A stretch of DNA of 64,000 bases from Paracoccus albicereus (GCF_024359525.1 NZ_JAKZEU010000001.1:186001-250000); one strand, 5' to 3'; numbered from the stretch's first letter, positions 17,241 to 27,122 are shown. Made by a program: numbers and translations. The notes: generated by a model not told the origin, from the sequence alone.

Positions 17241-18728
17241 TTGGCTACGCAGAAAATGCTGAAATTCGTGACCGTGCAGCGCGAGATGCCGGAAAAGCGT
17301 AGCGCCGCAGATCGCAGCGACGACTTTCATGAGATCTACCGCGAATTTGCCGACGCCAAGGCAGCCGAGCAATCCAGCCGCTGCAGCCAGTGCGGCGTGC
17401 CCTATTGTCAGACGCATTGCCCGCTGCACAACAACATTCCTGACTGGCTGCGCCTGACCGCCGAAGGCCGGCTGCGCGAAGCCTATGACGTCAGCCAGGA
17501 AACCAACACCTTCCCGGAAATCTGCGGCCGTATCTGCCCGCAGGACCGGCTCTGCGAAGGCAATTGCGTGATCGAGCAATCGGGTCACGGCACCGTCACC
17601 ATCGGTGCGGTCGAAAAATACATCACCGACACCGCCTGGGAAGAAGGCTGGGTCCGCCCGATTGCGCCGCGTGAAGAACGCGCGGAAAGCGTCGGCATCA
17701 TCGGCGCCGGTCCGGGCGGACTGGCCGCGGCCGACCGTCTGCGGCGTCAGGGCTATCAGGTCACCGTCTATGATCGCCACGACCGCGCAGGCGGGCTGAT
17801 GACCTACGGCATTCCCGGCTTCAAGCTGGAAAAGCCGGTGGTCGAGCGTCGCAACCGCCAGCTGGAAGAGGGCGGGATCGAATTCGTGCTGAACTGCAAT
17901 GTGGGCGAGGATATCAGCTTCGACGCGATCCGCGGCAAGCATGATGCGGTGCTGATCGCGACCGGCGTCTACAAGACCCGCGATCTGGATATCGACAATG
18001 CCGAAGCGCAGGGCGTGGTCCGCGCGCTGGACTTTCTGACCGCATCGAACCGGATCGATTTCGGCGACGACGTGCCCGATTTCGAAGACGGCGAACTGAA
18101 CGCCAAAGGCAAGCGCGTCGTCGTCATCGGCGGCGGCGACACCGCGATGGACTGCGTCCGCACCGCGATCCGTCAGGGCGCGCAATCGGTCAAATGCCTC
18201 TACCGCCGCGACCGCACCAACATGCCGGGCAGCCAGCGCGAGGTCGCCAATGCCGAGGAAGAAGGCGTCGAATTCGTCTGGCTTTCCGCCCCCGGCAGCT
18301 TTGCGGGCACCGGCGCGGTCGAGGGTGAGACTGGTCTCGACACGCCGATTAACGATGAACAGGCGACGATCAGCGCCGTTCGCGTGCAGAAGATGCGCCT
18401 GGGCCAGCCCGATGTCAGCGGCCGTCAGACACCCGAACTGATCGAGGGCGCCGATTACGACGAACCCGCCGATCTGGTCATCAAGGCGCTTGGCTTCGAG
18501 CCCGAGGATCTGCCCAAGCTGTGGAACACCGAAGGACTGGAGGTCACACGCTGGGGCACGATCAAGGCCGATTACCGCACCCATGCGACCAGCCTGCCCG
18601 GCGTCTATGCCGTGGGCGACATCGTGCGCGGCGCCAGCCTTGTCGTCTGGGCGATCCGCGACGGGCGCGAGGCGGCCGACAGCATCATGGCGGAACTGGC
18701 CGGCGCCGGTCAGGTCGCGGCGGAATAG
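17241..18728 (+). CDS. gltD: Glutamate synthase [NADPH] small subunit
   Basis: The 495-residue small subunit passes electrons from NADPH to GltB for making glutamate from glutamine and 2-oxoglutarate. N-terminal cysteine clusters (CSQCGVPYCQTHC near residue 48 and CGRICPQDRLCEGNC near 95) bind Fe-S centres. The FAD motif GAGPGGLAAADRL is near 155 and the NADPH motif GGGDTAMD near 297. The start is a TTG at 17241, chosen because GGAGGA precedes it by seven bases; the next in-frame ATG (17256) has no such site. The 148-base leader is AT-rich with a small GTCAG/CTGAC hairpin. Confidence 0.95.
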   Translation: MATQKMLKFVTVQREMPEKRSAADRSDDFHEIYREFADAKAAEQSSRCSQCGVPYCQTHCPLHNNIPDWLRLTAEGRLREAYDVSQETNTFPEICGRICPQDRLCEGNCVIEQSGHGTVTIGAVEKYITDTAWEEGWVRPIAPREERAESVGIIGAGPGGLAAADRLRRQGYQVTVYDRHDRAGGLMTYGIPGFKLEKPVVERRNRQLEEGGIEFVLNCNVGEDISFDAIRGKHDAVLIATGVYKTRDLDIDNAEAQGVVRALDFLTASNRIDFGDDVPDFEDGELNAKGKRVVVIGGGDTAMDCVRTAIRQGAQSVKCLYRRDRTNMPGSQREVANAEEEGVEFVWLSAPGSFAGTGAVEGETGLDTPINDEQATISAVRVQKMRLGQPDVSGRQTPELIEGADYDEPADLVIKALGFEPEDLPKLWNTEGLEVTRWGTIKADYRTHATSLPGVYAVGDIVRGASLVVWAIRDGREAADSIMAELAGAGQVAAE

Positions 18729-18731
18729 CGC

Positions 18732-19442
18732 ATGTCGCTGCATCCCCGCCTGCTCGCTGCACTGCTCCTGGCCGTTCCGGCCGGGCCAGTGACGGCCGCG
18801 AACTTTACCCCGCCGCAGGGCTGCACGTTGGAGGTTACGGTTCAGAACCGCAGCTGCACGGTGAACCAGATCTATCGCTGCGAGGCCGATGCCGAGGGCG
18901 ATCAATGGACGGCGACCTTTGACGAAGGCGGCCTGTCCTACCTGTCGCGCATCGACGCCGAGACGCGGTGGATGGACAGCACCACGATCGCGACCGGATT
19001 GCGCGACACGCTGGAGGACGGCGCCGCCGATGACGCCAGCTTCTCGACACTGCTCGAAACAGGTCGGGACACGTTCGATTTCTGGACCCTGTCCAACAAC
19101 GGCGAGCGTCTTCACCACGTCGGCCACGACGAGTTGACGGGCGAAACCGTGACTATCGATGGGATCAAGCTGGAAAAGACCCGTTTCCGTCTGCAAACCT
19201 TCGATGCGACCGGCGAGTTGCTGATCGAGCGCGAGGGTCAGCAATACATCAACCGCGCCATGGGCCGCTTCTTCGGCGGGATCGAGACCTTCCGGGACTG
19301 GACCGGCGAATCGGGCGAAACCAACGACAGCCCCGTCACCTTCTCTTTCCCCGGTCAGCCAGGCTTTGCCAGCACCACGCCGGAATTTGACTGCGACATG
19401 ATGATGGCGCTGATGCAGCGCTACGATGGCGGCGCATCATGA
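18732..19442 (+). CDS. Secreted hypothetical protein within the gltD-gltB operon
   Basis: A 236-residue exported protein with a signal peptide of about 23 residues (...GPVTAAN). The mature domain contains five cysteines (CTLE, CTVN, CEAD, CDMM and others), probably in disulfides, and a mixed beta-rich pattern. I do not recognise the family. It lies three bases after gltD and its TGA overlaps the ATG of the GFA gene, so it is clearly part of the operon. Confidence 0.75.
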   Translation: MSLHPRLLAALLLAVPAGPVTAANFTPPQGCTLEVTVQNRSCTVNQIYRCEADAEGDQWTATFDEGGLSYLSRIDAETRWMDSTTIATGLRDTLEDGAADDASFSTLLETGRDTFDFWTLSNNGERLHHVGHDELTGETVTIDGIKLEKTRFRLQTFDATGELLIEREGQQYINRAMGRFFGGIETFRDWTGESGETNDSPVTFSFPGQPGFASTTPEFDCDMMMALMQRYDGGAS

Positions 19443-19861
19443 GCGGGACGATCCACGGACGCTGCCTGTGCGGCGACGTCACCATCGCCCTGTCGCGCTG
19501 GACGCCCGAAATCAGCGCGTGCCATTGCGCCAATTGCCGCCGTGCGGGCGGCGGGCTGATGGCCGGCTTCGACGCACCCGCCGACGCCGTGACCGTCACA
19601 GGCGAGGTCCGCCGCTTTCGCGCGGTCGATTTCGCCGAACGCGCCTTCTGCCCGCGCTGCGGCGCGAACCTGTGGCTGCGCGACGATGGCGGGGACTACG
19701 AACTGTCCCCCGCCCTCTTCGACGATGCCGCGACCTTTCCTCTGGTGCGTGAAGTCTACGCCGATTGCGCCATGCGCTTTGCGACGCTCGCGGGTGATCA
19801 TCCCCGCATCGAGCGCACCGAATACGAATCCCAGAACCCCCATGTGGAGGCCTCACAATGA
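19439..19861 (+). CDS. GFA-family (glutathione-dependent formaldehyde-activating-like) protein
   Basis: Zinc-binding protein of 140 residues with the Mss4-like GFA fold. The metal ligands are visible as GRCLCGDV near residue 10, CHCANC near residue 28 and FCPRCGANLW near residue 70. Members bind glutathione adducts, and formaldehyde activation is known only for some, so the substrate is open. Its ATG overlaps the previous gene and its TGA overlaps the gltB ATG (both ATGA), tying it to glutamate synthase expression. Confidence 0.88.
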   Translation: MSGTIHGRCLCGDVTIALSRWTPEISACHCANCRRAGGGLMAGFDAPADAVTVTGEVRRFRAVDFAERAFCPRCGANLWLRDDGGDYELSPALFDDAATFPLVREVYADCAMRFATLAGDHPRIERTEYESQNPHVEASQ

Positions 19862-22800
19862 CCGAGCTTTCGCCCGAGTGGCAGCGCCAGGAAGAAGAGC
19901 GCCGCAATTTCATGGATCAGCACAGCCTCTACCGGGCTGATGACGAACATTCGTCCTGCGGTGTGGGTCTGGTGGTCAACATCGACGGCACCGCCAGCCG
20001 GCAGGTCGTCCAGAAGGGCATCGATGCCCTGAAAGCCGTATGGCACCGCGGCGCGGTCGATGCGGACGGCAAGACCGGCGACGGTGCGGGCATCCATGTC
20101 CAGATCCCGGTGCAGTTCTTCTACGACCAGATCCGCCGCACCGGACACGAACCCGACACCGAAAAGCTGATCGCCGTCGGGCAGGTCTTCCTGCCACGCA
20201 CCGATTTCGGCGCACAGGAACGCTGCCGGACGATCGTGGAATCCGAGGTCCTGCGGATGGGCCACTACATCTATGGCTGGCGCCACGTCCCGGTCGATAC
20301 CGGCGTGCTGGGCGAAAAGGCCAATGCCACCCGCCCCGAGATCGAGCAGATCCTGATCCGCTGCGAAAAGGACATCGACCAGATCCAGTTCGAGCGCGAG
20401 CTTTACATCATCCGCCGCCGGATCGAGAAGGCGGCGATCGCGGCGCAGGTCGGGCAGCTTTACTTCTGCTCGCTGTCGTGCCGGTCGATCATCTACAAGG
20501 GCATGATGCTGGCCGAGCAGGTCGCGGAATTCTATCCCGACCTCAAGGACGACCGCTTCGAGTCCGCCTTCGCGATCTACCACCAGCGCTACTCGACCAA
20601 TACCTTCCCGCAATGGTGGCTGGCCCAACCGTTCCGCATGCTGGCCCATAACGGCGAGATCAACACGCTGAAGGGCAATTCCAACTGGATGCGCAGCCAT
20701 GAGATTCGCATGGCGTCCAACGCGTTCGGCGAAGCGGCCGAAGACATCAAGCCGATCATCCCGGCGGGCAGCTCGGATTCCGGCGCGCTAGACGCGGTGT
20801 TCGAGGTGATGGTGCGCTCGGGCCGGTCGGCGCCGATGACCAAGACCATCCTCGTTCCCGAAACCTGGTCCAAGGCCACGACCGACATGCCCAAGGCCTG
20901 GGCCGATATGTACGCCTATTGCAACGCCGTGATGGAGCCGTGGGACGGCCCCGCAGCACTTGCCATGACCGATGGCCGCTGGGTCTGCGGCGGGCTGGAC
21001 CGCAACGGCCTGCGCCCGATGCGCTATGTCGTCACCGGCGACGGCCTGCTGGTCGCCGGCTCCGAAGTCGGAATGGTTCCGATTGATGAGTCGAAGGCGG
21101 TCGAAAAAGGCGCGCTTGGCCCCGGCCAGATGATCGCCGTCGATATGTGGGAGGGCAAGCTCTACCACGATGTCGAGATCAAGGATCGGCTTGCGGCCAG
21201 CCAGCCCTTCAGCGAGTGGATCGAGAAGATCGTCCAGCTCAACGACATCATGCGCGACCTGCCGGAAACGGCGCGCTTTTCGGGCGAAGAGCTGCGTCGT
21301 CGCCAGATCGCGGCGGGATTCACCATCGAGGAACTGGAATCCGTCTTGGCGCCCATGGCCGAAGACGGCAAGGAATCGATCGGAAGCATGGGCGACGACA
21401 CACCCGCGGCCGTCCTGTCGGCGAAATACCGGCCGATGTCGCATTATTTCCGCCAGAACTTCAGCCAGGTCACCAACCCGCCCATCGACAGCCTGCGCGA
21501 AACGCGGGTGATGAGCCTCAAGACCCGCTTCGGCAACCTCAAGAACGTGCTCGACGAATCCAGCGCACAGACGGAAATCCTGCTGCTGGAAACGCCCTTC
21601 GTCGCCAATGGCGAGTTCGAAGAGATGACTCGCATGTTCGGCGAGGCGGTCACGCGTATCGACTGCACCTTCGCCGAGGATGCCGGACAGGACGCGATGG
21701 CCGACAACCTCGCCCGTATCCGGGCCGAGGCAGAGGATGCCGTCCGCTCGGGCGCGGGCCATATCGTTCTGACGGATGAGGATCAGGGCGTGGGCCGCGT
21801 CGGCCTGCCGATGATCCTGGCCACATCAGCGGTCCATTCCTGGCTGACCCGCAAGGGGCTGCGCACCTTCTGTTCCATCAACGTCCGTTCCGCCGAATGC
21901 GTCGATCCGCATTACTTCGCGGTGCTGATCGGCTGCGGCGCCACCACGGTGAACCCCTATCTTGCGCAGGATTCCGTGCAAGACCGCATCGATCGCGGTC
22001 TGCTGGAAGGCAGCCTGATCGACAACATGCGCCGCTATCGCGATGCGATCGACGCGGGCCTGCTGAAGATCATGGCCAAGATGGGCATTTCCGTCCTGTC
22101 ATCCTATCGCGGCGGCCTGAACTTCGAGGCGGTGGGCCTGTCCCGCGCGATGGTCGCGGAATATTTCCCCGGCATGCACAGCCGCATTTCCGGCATCGGG
22201 CTGCACGGCCTGCAGGAAAAGCAGGTGGAGATTCACCGCAAGGGCTTCCACGGCGACACCACCGACCTTCTGCCGGTCGGAGGCTTCTACAAGCTGCGCC
22301 GTTCGGGTGAAAAGCACGCCTGGGAAGCCAACACGATGCGGCTGCTACAACTGGCCTGCGAAAAGGCCAGCTACGACACCTGGAAGCAGTTCTCGAAGAC
22401 GATCCGGGCCAATCCGCCAATCCACATCCGCGATCTTCTGGACATCAAGCCGCTGGGCAAGCCGGTCCCGATCGAGGAGGTGGAATCGATCACCTCGATC
22501 CGCAAGCGCTTCGTGACGCCGGGCATGTCGCTGGGCGCGCTGTCGCCCGAAGCGCACATGACGCTGAACATCGCGATGAACCGCATCGGCGCGAAATCCG
22601 ACAGCGGCGAGGGCGGCGAGGACCCGGCGCACCACCACCCGCTACCCAACGGCGACAATCCGGCGGCGAAGATCAAGCAGGTCGCTTCCGGCCGGTTCGG
22701 CGTGACCGCGGAATACCTGAACGCCTGCGAAGAGCTGGAAATCAAGGTCGCGCAGGGTGCCAAGCCCGGCGAAGGCGGGCAGCTGCCCGGCATGAAGGTC

Positions 22801-24405
22801 ACCAAGCTGATCGCGCGGCTGCGTCACTCGACGCCGGGCGTGATGCTGATCAGCCCGCCGCCGCACCACGACATCTACTCGATCGAGGATCTGGCGCAGC
22901 TGATCTACGACCTGAAGCAGATCAACCCGCGCGCCAAGATCACCGTGAAGCTGGTGGCCTCGTCCGGCGTCGGCACGATCGCGGCGGGCGTTGCCAAGGC
23001 CAAGGCCGACGTGATCCTGATTTCGGGCCATAACGGCGGCACGGGCGCCTCACCCGCGACCTCGATCAAGTTCGCGGGTCTGCCGTGGGAGATGGGCCTG
23101 ACCGAGGCGCATCAGGTTCTGGCCATGAACCGTCTGCGCGAACGCGTCACGCTGCGCACCGATGGCGGTCTGCGGACGGGCCGCGACATCGTCATGGCGG
23201 CGATGATGGGGGCCGAGGAATACGGCATCGGCACCGCCGCCCTGATCGCGATGGGCTGCATCATGGTCCGCCAGTGCCAGTCGAACACCTGTCCGGTGGG
23301 CGTCTGCACGCAGGACGAACGCCTTCGCGCCATGTTCAACGGCAGCGCCGACAAGGTCGTGAACCTGATCACCTTCTACGCCCAGGAAGTGCGCGAGATC
23401 CTGGCCGAGATCGGCGCCCGGTCGCTGGACGAGGTGATCGGTCGCGCCGATCGGCTGACCCAGGTCAGCCGCGGGGCCGCGCATCTGGACGATCTGGACC
23501 TGAACCCGCTGCTGATCACCGTCGATGGCGCGGACAAGATCGTCTACGACCGCTCGAAACCGCGCAACGCGGTGATGGACACGCTGGATTCTGAGATCAT
23601 TCGCGACGCCGAGCGCTTCTTCAGCGATGGCGAAAAGATGCAGCTCAGCTACGCGGTCCGCAACACGCACCGCACCATCGGCACGCGCACATCCAGCATG
23701 ATCGTCAGCACCTTCGGCATGCGCAATGACCTGCAGCCCGATCACCTGACGGTCAAGCTGACCGGCAGCGCCGGCCAGTCGCTGGGGGCCTTCGCGGCGC
23801 CGGGGCTGAAGCTGGAGGTCTCGGGCGATGCCAACGACTATGTCGGCAAGGGCCTGTCGGGTGGCACGATCGTCGTGCGTCCGCCGATGATCAGCCCGCT
23901 GGAAGCGGCCGACAACGTCATCATCGGCAACACCGTCCTTTACGGCGCGACCAAGGGTTACCTGTTCGCGGCTGGCCGCGCGGGCGAGCGCTTCGCGGTC
24001 CGCAACTCGGGCGCCAAGGTGGTGATCGAGGGCTGCGGCTCCAACGGTTGCGAATACATGACCGGCGGCGTCGCGGTGATCCTGGGCCGGATCGGCGCGA
24101 ATTTCGGCGCCGGCATGACCGGCGGCATGGCGTATCTCTATGACCCGCAGGGCATCGCCCGCGACTACATCAACCCGGAAACGCTGGTGATGTGCCCGGT
24201 CACCCAGGACCATTGGGAAACCGAGCTCAAGGAGCTGGTCGAGCGTCACGTGCGCGAAACAGGCTCTCGCAAGGCCGCGGCGATCCTGCAGGACTGGACG
24301 ACCGAGCGGGGCAACTTCCTGCAGGTCTGCCCGCAGGAGATGCTGTCCCATCTGCCCCACCCGATCATGCCGGTCGAGGAAGAGCGCGCGGTCCCGGCCG
24401 AATAG
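19858..24405 (+). CDS. gltB: Glutamate synthase large subunit
   Basis: A 1515-residue large subunit. The N-terminal class-II glutamine amidotransferase releases ammonia after cleavage of a 33-residue propeptide; the predicted nucleophile is Cys34 in EHSSCGVG. The central and FMN-binding synthase domains follow, with SGHNGGTGASPATS near residue 1063. The [3Fe-4S] cysteines are in GCIMVRQCQSNTCPVG near 1135, and a C-terminal GXGXG beta-helix is near residues 1310-1420. Length and motif order are those of the bacterial enzyme. Full activity needs GltD (17241). Confidence 0.97.
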   Translation: MTELSPEWQRQEEERRNFMDQHSLYRADDEHSSCGVGLVVNIDGTASRQVVQKGIDALKAVWHRGAVDADGKTGDGAGIHVQIPVQFFYDQIRRTGHEPDTEKLIAVGQVFLPRTDFGAQERCRTIVESEVLRMGHYIYGWRHVPVDTGVLGEKANATRPEIEQILIRCEKDIDQIQFERELYIIRRRIEKAAIAAQVGQLYFCSLSCRSIIYKGMMLAEQVAEFYPDLKDDRFESAFAIYHQRYSTNTFPQWWLAQPFRMLAHNGEINTLKGNSNWMRSHEIRMASNAFGEAAEDIKPIIPAGSSDSGALDAVFEVMVRSGRSAPMTKTILVPETWSKATTDMPKAWADMYAYCNAVMEPWDGPAALAMTDGRWVCGGLDRNGLRPMRYVVTGDGLLVAGSEVGMVPIDESKAVEKGALGPGQMIAVDMWEGKLYHDVEIKDRLAASQPFSEWIEKIVQLNDIMRDLPETARFSGEELRRRQIAAGFTIEELESVLAPMAEDGKESIGSMGDDTPAAVLSAKYRPMSHYFRQNFSQVTNPPIDSLRETRVMSLKTRFGNLKNVLDESSAQTEILLLETPFVANGEFEEMTRMFGEAVTRIDCTFAEDAGQDAMADNLARIRAEAEDAVRSGAGHIVLTDEDQGVGRVGLPMILATSAVHSWLTRKGLRTFCSINVRSAECVDPHYFAVLIGCGATTVNPYLAQDSVQDRIDRGLLEGSLIDNMRRYRDAIDAGLLKIMAKMGISVLSSYRGGLNFEAVGLSRAMVAEYFPGMHSRISGIGLHGLQEKQVEIHRKGFHGDTTDLLPVGGFYKLRRSGEKHAWEANTMRLLQLACEKASYDTWKQFSKTIRANPPIHIRDLLDIKPLGKPVPIEEVESITSIRKRFVTPGMSLGALSPEAHMTLNIAMNRIGAKSDSGEGGEDPAHHHPLPNGDNPAAKIKQVASGRFGVTAEYLNACEELEIKVAQGAKPGEGGQLPGMKVTKLIARLRHSTPGVMLISPPPHHDIYSIEDLAQLIYDLKQINPRAKITVKLVASSGVGTIAAGVAKAKADVILISGHNGGTGASPATSIKFAGLPWEMGLTEAHQVLAMNRLRERVTLRTDGGLRTGRDIVMAAMMGAEEYGIGTAALIAMGCIMVRQCQSNTCPVGVCTQDERLRAMFNGSADKVVNLITFYAQEVREILAEIGARSLDEVIGRADRLTQVSRGAAHLDDLDLNPLLITVDGADKIVYDRSKPRNAVMDTLDSEIIRDAERFFSDGEKMQLSYAVRNTHRTIGTRTSSMIVSTFGMRNDLQPDHLTVKLTGSAGQSLGAFAAPGLKLEVSGDANDYVGKGLSGGTIVVRPPMISPLEAADNVIIGNTVLYGATKGYLFAAGRAGERFAVRNSGAKVVIEGCGSNGCEYMTGGVAVILGRIGANFGAGMTGGMAYLYDPQGIARDYINPETLVMCPVTQDHWETELKELVERHVRETGSRKAAAILQDWTTERGNFLQVCPQEMLSHLPHPIMPVEEERAVPAE

Positions 24406-24429
24406 GGCGGGACTGACCGAATGGCCGCA

Positions 24430-24448
24430 CCGCGGGAAAAACCCGCGG
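24430..24448 (+). terminator. Hairpin after gltB
   Basis: Perfect 7-bp GC stem (CCGCGGG with CCCGCGG) around an AAAAA loop, 25 bases after the gltB stop. No T-run follows, so termination here is not certain; it may protect the mRNA 3' end or act with Rho. Confidence 0.4.
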
Positions 24449-24503
24449 GCGGTCGCGGCCGGTTTCTTGACGCAGCGACGCCGCGCGTGGGACAGCGAAG
24501 GGC

Positions 24504-25229
24504 ATGAGCCGTCGGACCACCATCGATGACGAACTGGAAGCGCCCGGAAACGTGGCTCGCAAGTCCCTGAGCATCCGCCGCCTTGCCCGCTGGGTGCTGC
24601 GCTGGACCGGATGGATCGCCACCCGCATCCTGCTTCTGATGGCGGTGCTGGTGGCCTTCTACGGGCTGATCAATCCGCCGACCACGCTGACCATCGCACG
24701 CGAGGCGACCGAACCTCGCCGCTGGACGCCGATCGAACAGATCGCGCCGGCGATGACGCGCGCCGTCGTCGCGGCCGAGGATGCGAATTTCTGCACCCAC
24801 TGGGGGTTCGACATGGCGGAAATCCGCAAGGTGATCGCCGCCGGCTCCTCCGGCGGCGCCTCCACCCTGACCCAGCAGACGGCGAAGAACGTCTATCTGT
24901 GGCAGGGCCGGTCCTGGCCCAAGAAGCTGCTGGAAACCGCCTTCACCCCGATGATCGAGGCGCTGTGGTCCAAGCGTCGCATCCTGGAAGTCTATCTCAA
25001 CGTCGCCGAATTCGGGCCCGGAATCTTCGGGATCGAGGCCGCAGCGCGGCATCATTTCGGCACGACACCCAACGCCTTGACGACGGTGCAGGCGGCGCGT
25101 CTGGCGGCGATCCTGCCCGCCCCGAAAACCCGCCGTCCCGAATCGTCACGCCGCTCGGCCGCCATTGCAGACGGCGCCGCCACGATCGCGCGCGACGGTC
25201 GTGCCGCCTGCTTCGACGGCGGATCCTGA
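24504..25229 (+). CDS. mtgA: Monofunctional biosynthetic peptidoglycan transglycosylase
   Basis: Glycosyltransferase family 51 enzyme (241 residues) that polymerises lipid II into glycan strands. One membrane anchor lies at about residues 35-55. The catalytic motif EDANFCTHWGFD, with the active-site Glu, is near residue 92, followed by GGASTLTQQTAKN near 120 and RILEVYLNVAEFGPGIFG near 155. There is no transpeptidase domain, which separates it from class A PBPs. TTGACG 30 bases upstream could be part of its own promoter. Confidence 0.94.
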   Translation: MSRRTTIDDELEAPGNVARKSLSIRRLARWVLRWTGWIATRILLLMAVLVAFYGLINPPTTLTIAREATEPRRWTPIEQIAPAMTRAVVAAEDANFCTHWGFDMAEIRKVIAAGSSGGASTLTQQTAKNVYLWQGRSWPKKLLETAFTPMIEALWSKRRILEVYLNVAEFGPGIFGIEAAARHHFGTTPNALTTVQAARLAAILPAPKTRRPESSRRSAAIADGAATIARDGRAACFDGGS

Positions 25230-25311
25230 CCCGTCCTTTGCCCGGCGTGGTTGAAACGCGGGGCGCGCAGGCGTATCACCCCGGACGACATTTCGAACGA
25301 GCCGCCTCCCG

Positions 25312-25998
25312 ATGACCACGAACAGCCAGACCACCCGTCTCTACCACCATCCGCTGTCGCCCTTCTGCCGCAAGGTGCGCCTGGTGCTGGGCGAAAAGCG
25401 GATCGAGGTCGAACTGCTCGAAGAACGCTACTGGGAAGGCGGGCCCGAACTTCTGCGCCGCAACCCCGCCGGCAAGGTGCCGGTGCTGCGCCACAACGGC
25501 ATGCTGCTGGCCGAAAGTCAGGCGATCTGCGAGTATCTGGACGAAACCGTGCCGCAGCCGCCGCTGATGCCCAAGGTGCCGTCGGAACGCTACGAGGTGC
25601 GCCGCCTCTGCGCCTGGTTCGACGACAAGTTCAACGCCGAGGTGACCCAGCCGATCCTGCAGGAACGTGTGTGGAAGAAGGTCATGCGGACCGGCCACCC
25701 CGACAGCCGCGCGGTCAAGTCCGGCCTGAAGGCGATCAAGGATCATATCGATTATCTGAGCCAGCTTCTTGAAACCCGCCGCTGGCTTGCCGGCAACACG
25801 CTGAGCCTGGCCGATTTCGCGGCGGCGGCGCATTTTTCGTGCCTCGACTACATTTCCGACGTGGACTGGGACCGGTCAGAGGCGCTGACCAACTGGTACG
25901 CCACGATCAAGTCGCGGCCCGCCTTCCGCTCGATCCTCGCCGATCAGGTGCCGGGCATCCATCCCGCGCCGCATTATGCCGAACTCGACTTCGGCTAA
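25312..25998 (+). CDS. Glutathione S-transferase family protein
   Basis: A 228-residue GST with an N-terminal thioredoxin-like domain (about 8-85; [17 protein letters not shown] holds the Ser/Cys active-site region and [12 protein letters not shown] binds glutathione) and a C-terminal helical domain ending in the capping segment [13 protein letters not shown]. The class and substrate are not assignable. The gene is followed directly by a palindromic repeat element, and its last 23 bases lie within the reading frame of queG. Confidence 0.9.
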   Translation: MTTNSQTTRLYHHPLSPFCRKVRLVLGEKRIEVELLEERYWEGGPELLRRNPAGKVPVLRHNGMLLAESQAICEYLDETVPQPPLMPKVPSERYEVRRLCAWFDDKFNAEVTQPILQERVWKKVMRTGHPDSRAVKSGLKAIKDHIDYLSQLLETRRWLAGNTLSLADFAAAAHFSCLDYISDVDWDRSEALTNWYATIKSRPAFRSILADQVPGIHPAPHYAELDFG

Positions 25999-27076
25999 GG
26001 GGGGCGCTGCCCCCCGCCGTCCTGCGGACGACTCCCCCCGGGATATTTCGGGACAGAAGAGAAGGATCGAGGCGCAGGCGCTGGCCGAGGGCTTTGCCAA
26101 GATGCGCGTCATGCGGCCGGGCGCTGTGCCCGAACTCACCGGACGGCTGCAGGATTTTCTGGATCAGGGACGACACGGCCAGATGGCCTGGATGGAGGCG
26201 CGCAGCCACTGGCGCGGCGACCCGTCCGCGCTGTGGCCCGAAGCGCGCTCGGTCATCATGCTGGCAGAGCTGTACACGCCCGACCACGATCCGCTCGCGG
26301 TGCTGGACCGCCCCGACAAGGCCGCGATCAGCGTCTATGCGCAGGGGCGCGATTACCACGATCTGGTCAAGAAGCGGCTGAAGCGGCTCGGCCGCTGGCT
26401 GGTCGCAGACACCGGCTGCGAGATCAAGGTCTTCGTGGATACCGCCCCGGTGATGGAAAAGCCTCTGGCGCAGGCGGCGGGGCTGGGCTGGCAGGGCAAG
26501 CACACCAACCTTCTGGCGCGCGATCTGGGCAGCTGGTTCTTTCTGGGCGCGATCTTCACCACGCTGGACCTGCCCGCCGACGACCCCGAGGCCGAACATT
26601 GCGGGTCGTGTCGCGCCTGCCTTGATGTCTGCCCGACCGATGCCTTTCCCGCGCCCTTCCAGCTGGATGCGCGGCGCTGCATTTCCTACCTGACGATCGA
26701 GCATCACGGCCCCGTCGATCTCGAGCTGCGCGCAAAGATGGGCAACCGGATCTATGGTTGCGACGACTGCCTCGCCGTCTGCCCCTGGAACAAGTTCGCC
26801 CAGGGCGCGACCGAGATGCGCTATCGCGGCGGCGACCCGGCCCCGGATCTCGCAGACCTCGCCGGGCTGGACGATGCGGCGTTCCGGGCACGTTTTTCCG
26901 GCAGCCCGATCAAGCGGATCGGGCGTGACCGGCTAGTGCGTAACGTGCTGTACGCGATCGGAAATTCCGGCTTGGCGCGTTTGCGGCCTGTGGCGCAGGG
27001 CTTGGCCCATGACCCCGATCCCGCCGTTGCCGACGCAGCCCGATGGGCAGCCATCCGGCTGGATCCCGCATCCTGA
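25976..27076 (+). CDS. queG: Epoxyqueuosine reductase QueG
   Basis: Cobalamin-dependent [4Fe-4S] enzyme that reduces epoxyqueuosine to queuosine at the wobble position of GUN-anticodon tRNAs. The two ferredoxin-type clusters are [16 protein letters not shown] and [14 protein letters not shown] in the middle of the protein, and a short HEAT-like region closes the C-terminus. The first 25 or so residues are doubtful: the only upstream ATG (25976) lies inside gst, and the frame then runs through the palindromic repeat. True similarity begins near [10 protein letters not shown] (about 26067). An alternative non-ATG start just after the GAGAAGG at 26059-26065 is possible. Confidence 0.9.
   Translation: MPNSTSAKGGAAPRRPADDSPRDISGQKRRIEAQALAEGFAKMRVMRPGAVPELTGRLQDFLDQGRHGQMAWMEARSHWRGDPSALWPEARSVIMLAELYTPDHDPLAVLDRPDKAAISVYAQGRDYHDLVKKRLKRLGRWLVADTGCEIKVFVDTAPVMEKPLAQAAGLGWQGKHTNLLARDLGSWFFLGAIFTTLDLPADDPEAEHCGSCRACLDVCPTDAFPAPFQLDARRCISYLTIEHHGPVDLELRAKMGNRIYGCDDCLAVCPWNKFAQGATEMRYRGGDPAPDLADLAGLDDAAFRARFSGSPIKRIGRDRLVRNVLYAIGNSGLARLRPVAQGLAHDPDPAVADAARWAAIRLDPAS
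25999..26065 (+). repeat. Dispersed palindromic element, copy 1
   Basis: Starts one base after the gst stop. A 7-bp stem with 3-base loop (GGGGGGC-GCT-GCCCCCC) is followed by a 5-bp stem (CGTCC-TGC-GGACG), then GGGATATTT, six variable bases, and AGAAGAGAAGG. The same order of parts occurs in opposite orientation at 36643-36700. It overlaps the 5' part of the queG frame. Confidence 0.7.
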
Positions 27077-27122
27077 CGGGTCGCGGCGCAAAGGCGGATC
27101 TGTTCCTTGAAGAGCAGCGCGA

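Noticed and set aside
23050..24360. A 436-codon minus-strand open frame inside gltB
   Set aside because: The plus strand carries the conserved GltB Fe-S and GXGXG regions; the antisense product shows no family features.
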